Assembly: GCA_029982615.1 (NCBI GenBank)
Contig: JARRBK010000011.1
Coordinates: 1-41,775, forward strand
From: Tepidanaerobacteraceae bacterium
Lineage (GTDB): Bacteria; Bacillota; Thermosediminibacteria; Thermosediminibacterales; Tepidanaerobacteraceae
Direction: 5' to 3'
Length of the DNA: 41,775 bases
The translations under genes and the position numbers were made by a program. The notes below the pieces were generated by a model. It had not been told where the DNA came from and did not search any database. It saw only the letters and a program-made list of their open reading frames with translations. Of the stretch, positions 33,699 to 40,884 are shown one piece after another (within the stretch, counting starts at the first letter, position 1; each line of letters begins with the position of its first letter).

Positions 33699-34562
33699 TT
33701 GGCGGATATAAAGATAGGCGACGTGGTTACCCGGCTGTCTTACAACAGGGATGTTTTTTTCAAGGTAGTGGAGATTCATCCGGATGGGAAACATGCAGCA
33801 TTGAAGGGATTGAATGTAAGAGTTCTGGCGGACGCTCCATTAGAAGACCTGGTTTTGCCGTCTTCGGCCGAGATAAGAGAATATAAAAGGGAATATATAA
33901 AAAAAAGCAATGAATCCATGGAGCGCATTTTTTATAGAAGAGAACTGGAAAGACAACAGCGCTTTTCGCGGGCTGAAGGCGGTGATGGCAACGGTTTTTT
34001 TGATGTTCCGGGGACGGTTCTTCATCTGGATGGCGACGAGGAATACCTGGAGCTGTGCATGACCACTTACAGGCAGCTTGGAATTGAAGCCCATGGGGTG
34101 TGCATCCCGGAGAAGGATCAGCACAAAAAGCTTGCTCAGCTTTTGATGGAATACAATCCTGACATCCTGGTTATAACCGGCCACGACGGACTGATCAAGA
34201 ATCACAGGGGCTTCAGTGACCTTGCGAGTTACAGGAATTCCAAACATTTTATTGAAACCGTGAAAGCAGCAAGAAGATTTGAGCCGTCCCTGGATGACCT
34301 TGTGATATTTGCAGGCGCGTGCCAGTCCCATTATGAAGGCATATTGCGCGCGGGGGCCAATTTTGCCAGTTCCCCTCACCGCGTGTTTATCCATGCCCTT
34401 GATCCGGTTTTTATTATAGAGAAAGTTGCCTATACTCCCATCAACAAAATTATTTCCGCTAAAGACGTCATAGATGCTACGATAACGGGTATCAAAGGTA
34501 TCGGAGGGGTTGAGACTCGCGGAAAGTTCCGGGAGGGCCTGCCCCGTTCTCCGTATGAATAA
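33699..34562 (+). CDS. yabG: Sporulation-specific cysteine protease YabG
   Basis: YabG processes coat and cortex-associated proteins in the mother cell late in sporulation. The 287-residue protein starts with a small SH3-like segment (IKIGDVVTRLSYNRDVFFKVV) and contains the protease core: LVITGHDG with His162 and IFAGACQSHYEG with Cys208, the pair expected for the catalytic site. It ends with IKGIGGVETRGKFREGLP. TTG at 33699 follows a GGGGGGG stretch that can serve as a ribosome site. The next gene begins 38 nt later and is probably co-transcribed. Confidence 0.93.
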   Translation: MADIKIGDVVTRLSYNRDVFFKVVEIHPDGKHAALKGLNVRVLADAPLEDLVLPSSAEIREYKREYIKKSNESMERIFYRRELERQQRFSRAEGGDGNGFFDVPGTVLHLDGDEEYLELCMTTYRQLGIEAHGVCIPEKDQHKKLAQLLMEYNPDILVITGHDGLIKNHRGFSDLASYRNSKHFIETVKAARRFEPSLDDLVIFAGACQSHYEGILRAGANFASSPHRVFIHALDPVFIIEKVAYTPINKIISAKDVIDATITGIKGIGGVETRGKFREGLPRSPYE

Positions 34563-34600
34563 TAAATCGGGTGGTGGTCTTCATGGCAAAGGAATCCGAG

Positions 34601-36010
34601 ATGTTGAGCATCAAACTTTATAATGTCCAAAAACAGGAAGCCCGCATCATGGGCCTGGAAGAATATGTTGTGGGTGCTGTGGCAGCGAGCATGCCTGCGG
34701 AGTTCCCGAGGGAAGCCCTAAAGGCCCAGGCAATATGCTGCCGTACGCTGGCGGCAAAGCGCATGCGGATATTCGGAGGGAGCGGCTGCAGGAGGCAGCA
34801 AGAATTTGATGTATGCAGCGATTCCAATCACTGCCAAGGTTTTCTTGATGTGGAAGAACGGCAGAAACTCTGGCAGAGCAGTTATGAAGAGTATTCAGAT
34901 AAAATACACCAGGCTGTGGAAGAGACCCGGGAAATGGTGTTGTTATATAACGATCGCCCAATAGAAGCCGTATTTCACCCTGCGTGTGGAGGATATACGG
35001 AAGACTCAGAAAACGTGTGGGGCAACAGGGTGAGCTACCTGCGCCGGGTGGAATGTATATACTGTAAGGATTCCCCTTACTGGAAGACCACCAGAACTTT
35101 TTCAATCAAGACTCTCAAAAAAAAGTTGGGCATCAATTTTGATGACAATCAGGTGGATAAAAAAGAAATTCCGGGGCTGATTCACAAGATAAACAGCACT
35201 GCAGCAGGCAGGATAAAAAGCATAAAAATCGGCGACATGCTCTTTGACGGCGACGAAGTGAGAAACCTGTTGAACCTGCCGTCGACCCGCTTCGCCTGGA
35301 AAGTGTCAAGTATTTGTTTTCAAGCCATGGGTTTGGGCCATGGGCTGGGCATGTGCCAGCACGGTGCCAGGGGCATGGCGCTTTTGGGGTTTCCGGTGGA
35401 TGAGATACTCAAATTTTATTTTACCGGTGTAGAAATAGGGTCCCTTGAAAAGCCCACGATTTCAAAACCTTTAAAGGGCAAAGTCATTGTACTGGATCCA
35501 GGCCACGGCGGTGACAGCGGAAGCACCGGCCCCATGGGGCTTTCCGAGGGGTATGTGAATCTTGAGATAGCAAAAGTTTTGGCCGAGTGCCTGGAACGCG
35601 AAGGAGCGGCTGTATATCTCACCCGGGATAAAAACGAGTTCAAAAGCCTTGCAGAAAGAGTAAGGCTTTCCAACCAAATCAAGCCCGATATTACCGTCAG
35701 CATCCATCAGAATGTTTTTAACGATGACAGGGCGGGGGGGACTGAAACCTTTTACTATCCGGGAGATGCAGAAGGCAAGAGGCTTGCGGAACACATCCAA
35801 CGAAATCTGGTATGTTCGCTCATGCTTTGCGATTTAGGAGCAAAAGAAGCGGACTTGTATGTCCTGAGGGAAACCAATAATCCTTCGGTTTTGGTGAATG
35901 TGGCATTTTTGAGCAACCCCGAGGAAGAAAAGCTGCTTTCCGAACCCGAGTTCAGGCACAGGGCAGCAGCTGCGATAATTGAAGGCATAGTCTCATATTA
36001 CCAGAAATAG
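34601..36010 (+). CDS. SpoIID-domain / Amidase_3 fusion without signal peptide
   Basis: This 469-residue protein joins a SpoIID/LytB domain (residues 1-285) to an N-acetylmuramoyl-L-alanine amidase domain (residues 293-469). SpoIID marks are LEEYVVGAVAASMP, EALKAQAICCRTLA, GGYTEDSENVWG and GHGLGMCQHGARGMA...FYFTGVEI. Amidase_3 zinc ligands are His302 (DPGHGG), Glu322 and His369 (SIHQN). Two positions are odd: the usual E-M-P of SpoIID reads S-M-P (Ser30), and the catalytic Glu of LVExGFLSN reads LVNVAFLSN (Asn433). No signal peptide or membrane segment is present, so it would stay in the mother cell unless released. ATG 34601 is 7 nt from AAAGGA; ATG 34583 and GTG 34571 are alternatives. It lies just after yabG. 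Confidence 0.88.
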   Translation: MLSIKLYNVQKQEARIMGLEEYVVGAVAASMPAEFPREALKAQAICCRTLAAKRMRIFGGSGCRRQQEFDVCSDSNHCQGFLDVEERQKLWQSSYEEYSDKIHQAVEETREMVLLYNDRPIEAVFHPACGGYTEDSENVWGNRVSYLRRVECIYCKDSPYWKTTRTFSIKTLKKKLGINFDDNQVDKKEIPGLIHKINSTAAGRIKSIKIGDMLFDGDEVRNLLNLPSTRFAWKVSSICFQAMGLGHGLGMCQHGARGMALLGFPVDEILKFYFTGVEIGSLEKPTISKPLKGKVIVLDPGHGGDSGSTGPMGLSEGYVNLEIAKVLAECLEREGAAVYLTRDKNEFKSLAERVRLSNQIKPDITVSIHQNVFNDDRAGGTETFYYPGDAEGKRLAEHIQRNLVCSLMLCDLGAKEADLYVLRETNNPSVLVNVAFLSNPEEEKLLSEPEFRHRAAAAIIEGIVSYYQK

Positions 36011-36066
36011 CGGTTGAAAAACGGGGCTTTCTGTTTAGAAAGCCTCTTCGTATTCAATTTGATTGA

Positions 36067-36095
36067 TTGACAAAAAACATTTTGTTTGCTAAAAT
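36067..36095 (+). promoter_or_regulatory. Upstream SigA promoter of veg
   Basis: TTGACA (36067-36072), 17 bp, TAAAAT (36090-36095). Confidence 0.6.
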
Positions 36096-36105
36096 AATAT
36101 AATAT

Positions 36106-36134
36106 TTGACAAAAAGCATCGCTGATGTTATAAT
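36106..36134 (+). promoter_or_regulatory. Consensus SigA promoter of veg
   Basis: TTGACA (36106-36111) and TATAAT (36129-36134) with a 17-bp spacer are a perfect vegetative promoter. The leader to the ATG is about 28 nt. Confidence 0.9.
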
Positions 36135-36168
36135 ATACCTTGTATTTTGTATTTTGTGAGGTGAGGTT

Positions 36169-36444
36169 ATGGCTTCGGCGGATGCACTGGGCAGAATCAA
36201 AAAAAGCGTGGAATCCTGCGTGGGTAAAAGAGTTAGACTCAAGGCGAACCGTGGCCGTAAGAAGACTTTTGAAAAGGAAGGCATACTGGAAAAGGTGTAT
36301 CCGAATATTTTTGTGGTCAAAGTGACGGAATCACCGGATTTTGTGAGGCGCATTTCTTACAGTTATTCGGATATATTGACAGATACAGTAGAACTCACCC
36401 TGTGTTCCAAAGGCGAACAAAAAATAAAATTTGGCTCTGCATAG
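36169..36444 (+). CDS. veg: Veg protein
   Basis: Veg is a small, abundant cytoplasmic protein linked in Bacillus to biofilm gene control; its biochemical role is unclear. The 91-residue sequence carries the family core: LGRIKKSVESCVGKRVRLKANRGRKKTFEKEG split over residues 6-37, then VYPNIFVVKV and RRISYSYSDILTDTVEL. GAGGTGAGG precedes the ATG. Two tandem SigA promoters drive it, in keeping with the famous strength of the Bacillus veg promoter. The location after yabG is also that of Bacillus. Confidence 0.96.
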   Translation: MASADALGRIKKSVESCVGKRVRLKANRGRKKTFEKEGILEKVYPNIFVVKVTESPDFVRRISYSYSDILTDTVELTLCSKGEQKIKFGSA

Positions 36445-36468
36445 TCCTTAAAAAGGGCTATTTTTTTT
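36441..36468 (+). terminator. Terminator of veg, overlapping its stop codon
   Basis: ATAGTCCTT (36441-36449) pairs with AAGGGCTAT (36453-36461), one G-T pair, then an eight-base T-run. The TAG stop lies inside the 5' arm. Confidence 0.85.
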
Positions 36469-36542
36469 GCTGCATTTACACAATTTCCCCCTATCTCAAA
36501 TATATATATATTAATGGCTAATATGAGAGGGGGGGGAACTGA

Positions 36543-37547
36543 GTGGAAAGGATCCAAACTCTTCTGAGGCAGTATGAAAAGAAACTTCTCAGCCTGGACA
36601 ACGTGGTGGGCGTTGGAATGGGATACAAAATTGTGAGAGGAAGGGTTACAAACAAGCCGGCCGTAATGGTGCTGGTGAAAAAGAAATACCCCGAAGGACA
36701 ATTGAAGTCAAAGCATGTAGTGCCGAAGGCATTGAACGAAGTGCCCACTGACGTGATTGAGGTGGGCGAAATCCGCCTGCTTTCAACCCGGACGGAAAGG
36801 GCAAGGCCGGCCCAGCCCGGAATGAGCATCGGGCATTTCAAAGTTACCGCAGGGACTTTTGGAGCCGTGGTGATGGATGTAGAAACCGGTGAGCCGCTTA
36901 TACTATCCAACAATCATGTGCTGGCCAATGCCACCGATGGAAAAGACGGTAGATCTGCCGTGGGTGACCCCATACTGCAGCCGGGGGTTTACGATGGCGG
37001 AACCATGTCCGATGTGATAGCAAACCTCGAACGCTTTGTACCAATAGCAAAGAGCAGTAGTGCAGCCCATTGCCCTATAGCAAGGGGCATTGAGAAAGCG
37101 GCGAATACAATCTTGAAAGTGCTGAAACCTAAATACAGGCTGCAGTTTGTAAAGAACAGCCATTCATACAATCTCATCGATGCTGCGGTGGCAAAGCCTG
37201 TAAGGCCCGGATACATTCTGCAGGATATATTTGATTTGGGGAGAATAAGGGGGACCGTTGAGCCCCGCATAGGCATGAAAGTAAAAAAGAGCGGCCGCAC
37301 CAGCGGCATAACTGAAAGCAGCATAAAGGCGCTGGATGTGATACTCAAGGTCATGTTGGGGCCTTCTGAGGAAGCGTCCTTTTGCGAACAGATACTCACC
37401 GGCCCCATGGCCCAGCCGGGAGATAGCGGTTCCATTGTAGTGGATGAGAACATGAATGCCGTGGGTCTCCTGTTTGCGGGGTCTGATCAGGCCACCATCA
37501 TAAACCCCATAGCAAATGTGATGAAATTATTGAAAGTAACCTTCTAG
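36543..37547 (+). CDS. Trypsin-like serine protease without signal peptide
   Basis: This 334-residue protein has a chymotrypsin-fold catalytic triad: His125 in LILSNNHVLAN, Asp213 in NLIDAAVAKP and Ser295 in QPGDSGSIVVDE. An N-terminal domain (about residues 18-46, VVGVGMGYKIVRGR then KPAVMVLVKKK) precedes the protease, and KKSGRTSGIT lies near residue 248. This arrangement resembles the bacterial relatives of plant NAL1 proteases. There is no signal peptide or membrane anchor, unlike HtrA or secreted trypsins, so it likely acts in the cytoplasm, possibly of the mother cell. GTG 36543 follows GAGGGGGGGG. The gene stands alone between veg and a CAP-domain gene. Substrates are not known. Confidence 0.85.
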   Translation: MERIQTLLRQYEKKLLSLDNVVGVGMGYKIVRGRVTNKPAVMVLVKKKYPEGQLKSKHVVPKALNEVPTDVIEVGEIRLLSTRTERARPAQPGMSIGHFKVTAGTFGAVVMDVETGEPLILSNNHVLANATDGKDGRSAVGDPILQPGVYDGGTMSDVIANLERFVPIAKSSSAAHCPIARGIEKAANTILKVLKPKYRLQFVKNSHSYNLIDAAVAKPVRPGYILQDIFDLGRIRGTVEPRIGMKVKKSGRTSGITESSIKALDVILKVMLGPSEEASFCEQILTGPMAQPGDSGSIVVDENMNAVGLLFAGSDQATIINPIANVMKLLKVTF

Positions 37548-37671
37548 TTTATTGTAAAAAAATCGAAAATACGAAGTGCAACTGATATACATTGAGGAAA
37601 ACAAAGTTTTTCAGGATAAATTAACCATCATAGTTATTTTTTAAACTAAATAGAAGATTTTAATGTGATAA

Positions 37672-37707
37672 GGCAGGGATTTCCCGTAAAAGGGGACCTG
37701 CTTTTTA
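37672..37707 (+). terminator. Terminator after the serine protease gene
   Basis: GCAGG (37673-37677) and CCTGC (37697-37701) enclose an inner CCC/GGG pairing and are followed by a T-run. The rest of 37548-37735 shows no gene. Confidence 0.65.
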
Positions 37708-37735
37708 TACGCCAGCATTCCTGGGTACGGAAGAA

Positions 37736-37764
37736 TTGTCGAATTATGTCGATATTGTTATAAT
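37736..37764 (+). promoter_or_regulatory. SigA-like promoter of the CAP-domain gene
   Basis: TTGTCG (37736-37741) and a perfect TATAAT (37759-37764) are 17 bp apart; the leader is about 45 nt. Confidence 0.6.
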
Positions 37765-37814
37765 TATACTAACATTTCTTCATACCCGATTTAAAAAACA
37801 GGGAGGTATAGAAC

Positions 37815-38537
37815 GTGATTTTAAACCGCAAGAATGTTTTTCTCACAATTTTGCTGGTGTTTGCCCTTGCAATACCTGCCATTGCCAGCGCTGCTACATA
37901 TTATAATCTGACATTTTCCATTAACGGCAAAACCCATACCATCCAGATTCCCTTTGACAATTATAATGCTGCAGGCAGCACCAAAACTTACAGGTATGTT
38001 TATATTTTCAAAGACGGAAAATGGGTTCTTACTTTCCAGAGCGGACAATTCGGCAGCAATACGGCACCGTCAGATGCCCGGAAGCCAAAGCAGGCATCGG
38101 CCTCCTCCGGAGATACTGTCAAAACGCCGGAACAGACTTCCATCGAAGGACTCACGGCGGATGAACAAAAAATGCTGGACTTGATAAATGCAGAAAGGCA
38201 AAAAGCCGGTGTCGACCCGCTGAAAATAGACATGAAGCTGGTGGAAATTTCGCGCAAAAAGAGTCAGGACATGATAGACAAAAATTATTTCGGACACACA
38301 TCGCCGACGTATGGCACCCCCTTTGATGCCTTGAAAGCCAACGGTGTAAACTATCAATATGCGGGGGAGAACCTGGCGGGCGCGCCCACTGTGGAAGAGG
38401 CTCACAAAGCGTTAATGGCAAGCCCGGGGCACAGGGCGAACATATTAAATCCGAATTATAATTACGTGGGTATAGGCATCGTCGACGGAGGACCTTACGG
38501 CAAAATGTTTACCCAGACATTTATAGGGATAAAATAG
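37815..38537 (+). CDS. Secreted CAP (SCP/PR1, YkwD-like) domain protein
   Basis: The 240-residue protein has a signal peptide (hydrophobic core at about 8-24, cleavage after ASA near residue 26). A short beta-rich domain follows (TYYNLTFSINGKTHTIQIP), then a Ser/Pro/Thr-rich linker and a CAP domain from about residue 115. CAP motifs are MLDLINAERQKAG, LVEISRKKSQDMIDKNYFGHTSP, YAGENLAGA and SPGHRANILNPNYNYVGIG; the two His of the CAP pocket are visible (FGHTS and SPGHR). GTG 37815 is 7 nt from GGGAGGT. Bacterial members are secreted or spore-coat associated; the exact job is unknown. Confidence 0.92.
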   Translation: MILNRKNVFLTILLVFALAIPAIASAATYYNLTFSINGKTHTIQIPFDNYNAAGSTKTYRYVYIFKDGKWVLTFQSGQFGSNTAPSDARKPKQASASSGDTVKTPEQTSIEGLTADEQKMLDLINAERQKAGVDPLKIDMKLVEISRKKSQDMIDKNYFGHTSPTYGTPFDALKANGVNYQYAGENLAGAPTVEEAHKALMASPGHRANILNPNYNYVGIGIVDGGPYGKMFTQTFIGIK

Positions 38538-38557
38538 CCTTATTTAATAACATAGTC

Positions 38558-38597
38558 TGTGGATATCCTGTTGATAACATGTTAATAATGTGGATAA
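38558..38597 (+). promoter_or_regulatory. Cluster of four DnaA-box-like 9-mers
   Basis: Four same-direction 9-mers occur in 40 bp: TGTGGATAT (38558), TGTTGATAA (38569), TGTTAATAA (38580) and TGTGGATAA (38589). The last is the perfect complement of TTATCCACA; the others match at 8, 8 and 7 of 9 positions. Starts are 11, 11 and 9 bp apart, close to one helical turn. The cluster lies between the CAP-domain gene and a small terminator. Confidence 0.6.
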
Positions 38598-38600
38598 GTC

Positions 38601-38628
38601 AGGAGGCAAGAGGCCTCTTTTTTTTATT
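38601..38628 (+). terminator. Terminator of the CAP-domain gene
   Basis: AGGAGGC (38601-38607) pairs with GCCTCTT (38613-38619), one G-T pair, followed by a long T-run. Confidence 0.7.
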
Positions 38629-38635
38629 TTATCCG

Positions 38636-38664
38636 AACTTTCCGGGCAAACCCATCATATTATA
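38636..38664 (+). promoter_or_regulatory. Sigma-K-like promoter of the small membrane protein gene
   Basis: AACT (38636-38639), 16 bp, CATATTATA (38656-38664) match the mother-cell sigma-K pattern with a perfect CATAnnnTA. The leader is about 65 nt. Confidence 0.5.
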
Positions 38665-38736
38665 ATACTGAGACTGATTGTAACGTGGGACTCATCGAGC
38701 AAAAATCAGCCAAAATCATGGGGAAGGAGGAATATC

Positions 38737-39054
38737 ATGCATATTGTGGGTTTTGCAGTGGTAATGGGAGCTGCTCTGGTAGTATTCTATCTTTTTTTGA
38801 GAAAACTTTTCAATGAAGATCGTCTAATATTCCCGAAAAAAAAGCCGCGCCCGGGTGAAAAGCCACATGGCAATGCTGATAAAACGCCTTCTGAAGAGGC
38901 ACCCGAGGTTTCGAAAAAGGCCCGGCCTGAACCGGATGAAAAACCCGGAGAATCTGTCGAAAAAAAAGATGAACAAGAGGGTGCTGCAGAGGAAGATAAG
39001 GAAAAGGAATCGCAGCAATGTTCGCCAGCAAATGTCGATGAAATAAAAATGTAA
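38737..39054 (+). CDS. Small single-pass membrane protein with charged tail
   Basis: I do not recognise this 105-residue protein. Residues 3-22 (IVGFAVVMGAALVVFYLFLR) form one membrane helix. The rest is a low-complexity, Lys/Glu/Pro-rich tail that is probably unstructured and on the cytoplasmic side by the positive-inside rule. ATG 38737 is strongly supported by GGAAGGAGGA just upstream; the frame continues upstream without a ribosome site. The sigma-K-like promoter and the SPOCS-LysM gene directly downstream suggest a spore-related membrane protein. Confidence 0.72.
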   Translation: MHIVGFAVVMGAALVVFYLFLRKLFNEDRLIFPKKKPRPGEKPHGNADKTPSEEAPEVSKKARPEPDEKPGESVEKKDEQEGAAEEDKEKESQQCSPANVDEIKM

Positions 39055-39081
39055 CATATTTGGCAAGCTTCACATATATTA
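39053..39081 (+). promoter_or_regulatory. Sigma-K-like promoter of the SPOCS-LysM gene
   Basis: AACA (39053-39056), 16 bp, CATATATTA (39073-39081) is a full match to mACm-N16-CATAnnnTA. A start near 39089 gives a leader of about 35 nt. The -10 also partly fits sigma-E, but the -35 spacing does not. Confidence 0.55.
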
Positions 39082-39122
39082 TATAAGAGTAAGGAGCATT
39101 TTTTGGAGAAAGGAGGATGAAA

Positions 39123-40823
39123 ATGGGAGTGCAACTCACAAAAGAACTGGTGAGGGTCGACCAGGTGGTGGGAGAAGACAAAACTCAGACCGTAGTCGAA
39201 GGCACCATTACTCTTCCGAATGGAAAACCGGATATCGAGCAAGTAATTTCTGCACATGCCACCCTGGACACGGAGAGCCTTGAAACCGACATTATAGAGA
39301 ACAAGGTTATAGTAGAAGGAAAACTGGATGTAAATGTAATGTATGTAGGGGCTGTACCGGAAGGGTCACAACCCGTCCACTTTGTAGAGAGCAGTGTGGA
39401 CTTCAGCTTTTTCGTAAAAATTCCCGGAGCTAGGAAAGACATGGACGTAAGAGTGAAAGCAAAAATTGAACGTCACCATCACGACCATCACGACCACCAT
39501 GACCATCACGATCGCTTTGTCATGGTCAGTTTTGACCCCAACAGGCCGAGAGAGATAAAGGTAAGAATTATAGTGGAATTTTTTGTGAAGGTCACCAAGA
39601 GGGAGAAGCTCGAGATAGTGGTGGATGCCACCGGCCCCGAGGATCTGCAGGTATTGAGGAAAACGCTGAACATTGATGATGTAGTGGGAGAGGGCAGGGA
39701 ACAAGCCATTGTAAAAAGTGATGTGTCTGTCCCCGAAGCAAAGCCTGATATTCTTGAAATCGTCAGAGTGGAAGGGAAAGTAGAGGACACCGATACAAAA
39801 GTAATCCATGACAAGGTCATAATTGAAGGCAATCTGGATGTGGGTGTGTTGTATGTAGCTTCTGTTCCTGAAAGCGAGCCGCAGCAGCCGGTACATTTTA
39901 TGGAAGCTTCAATACCTTTTACCCAGTTTGTAGAAGTCCCCTGCGCCGAGGAGGATATGTCTAAATATGTCAAGGTGAGAGTAGAACATATAAAAGGCCG
40001 CAGGAAGGATGCCAGAACCGTCACAATAGAGGCCATTCTGAGGATGAGGGCGAAGGTTTTCGAAACAAAGATACTCAATGTAGTGGTGGATGTATTCAGC
40101 CCTTCAGAACAACTGGAAGTCGAAAAAAGCCTGATAAAGGTCGATCAGGTTATAGGGGAAGCAGAAAATGAAATTGTGGTCAAGGAAACTTTGAGCGTTC
40201 CTCCTGAAAAACCCCCCATCGAACAGATTTTCAAGACCAGGGCTAAGGATGAAGTTACTGAATATGATATTATAGATGACAAGATAATTGTGGAGGGCAG
40301 TTTGACCCTGGAGACCCTGTATGTGGCTGATGTGACAGCTACTCCCGGAGCCCCGCTGCAGCCGTTGCACTTTATGGAACATGAAATCCCCTTCACAACT
40401 TTCGTTGAAATACCCGGGGCCAGGGAAGATATGATCGTGGACTTTGATATAGATGTGGAACACGTTTCATCTAAGGCCGATCCTAACGACAACAGAAAAT
40501 TTGAAGTGAGAATTGTAATCGGCTTGAATGCAAAAGTTACCAAGATGGTACAGCTTGAAGTGGTGGAGAATGTCATAGAGCCGGAGGAAGAAGAAGAGGA
40601 AGAGGAAGAAGAAAAAGAAGAAAAGAAAGAAAAGAAAAAGGAAAAGGAGGAAGAAGAAAAGCCCTCCATGACCATCTATATCGTCCAAAGAGGCGATACC
40701 CTCTGGAACATTGCCAAGAGGTACAATGTCACCATAGACTCCATCGTAAAGGCCAACAACATAGCAAACCCCGACAGCATTATGCCCGGCCAGCAGCTGG
40801 TAATACCCCGGCGCATGTATTGA
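39123..40823 (+). CDS. SipL-like spore morphogenetic protein: three SPOCS repeats plus LysM
   Basis: This 566-residue protein has three tandem SPOCS/DUF3794 repeats at about 10-168, 182-323 and 336-480. Each begins with a V-D-x-V-V/I-G-E motif and contains KxxIxExL...LYVA...VHFxE...F...VxxPxAxxDM. A Glu/Lys tract (488-512) leads to a C-terminal LysM domain (517-562: YIVQRGDTLWNIAKRYNVT). This matches SipL of Clostridioides, which binds SpoIVA through LysM to anchor the coat. An unusual insertion in repeat 1, residues 118-129, is almost pure His/Asp. The start is ATG 39123, 7 nt after AAAGGAGG; ATG 39117 is too close. No signal peptide, so it acts in the mother cell. Confidence 0.9.
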   Translation: MGVQLTKELVRVDQVVGEDKTQTVVEGTITLPNGKPDIEQVISAHATLDTESLETDIIENKVIVEGKLDVNVMYVGAVPEGSQPVHFVESSVDFSFFVKIPGARKDMDVRVKAKIERHHHDHHDHHDHHDRFVMVSFDPNRPREIKVRIIVEFFVKVTKREKLEIVVDATGPEDLQVLRKTLNIDDVVGEGREQAIVKSDVSVPEAKPDILEIVRVEGKVEDTDTKVIHDKVIIEGNLDVGVLYVASVPESEPQQPVHFMEASIPFTQFVEVPCAEEDMSKYVKVRVEHIKGRRKDARTVTIEAILRMRAKVFETKILNVVVDVFSPSEQLEVEKSLIKVDQVIGEAENEIVVKETLSVPPEKPPIEQIFKTRAKDEVTEYDIIDDKIIVEGSLTLETLYVADVTATPGAPLQPLHFMEHEIPFTTFVEIPGAREDMIVDFDIDVEHVSSKADPNDNRKFEVRIVIGLNAKVTKMVQLEVVENVIEPEEEEEEEEEEKEEKKEKKKEKEEEEKPSMTIYIVQRGDTLWNIAKRYNVTIDSIVKANNIANPDSIMPGQQLVIPRRMY

Positions 40824-40839
40824 GGGGCGAAAGCAATAG

Positions 40840-40866
40840 AATCCCGCTGACAAGCGGGATTTTTGT
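40840..40866. terminator. Terminator between convergent SPOCS genes
   Basis: ATCCCGCT (40841-40848) pairs perfectly with AGCGGGAT (40853-40860) around a 4-nt loop and is followed by TTTTG. Its symmetry lets it serve both converging genes. Confidence 0.85.
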
Positions 40867-40884
40867 TTTGGTCAATCAGGATTT

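Noticed and set aside
39475-39512. Short tandem units as a CRISPR or protein-binding array
   Set aside because: They lie inside the coding frame and encode the His/Asp insertion; there are no spacers.
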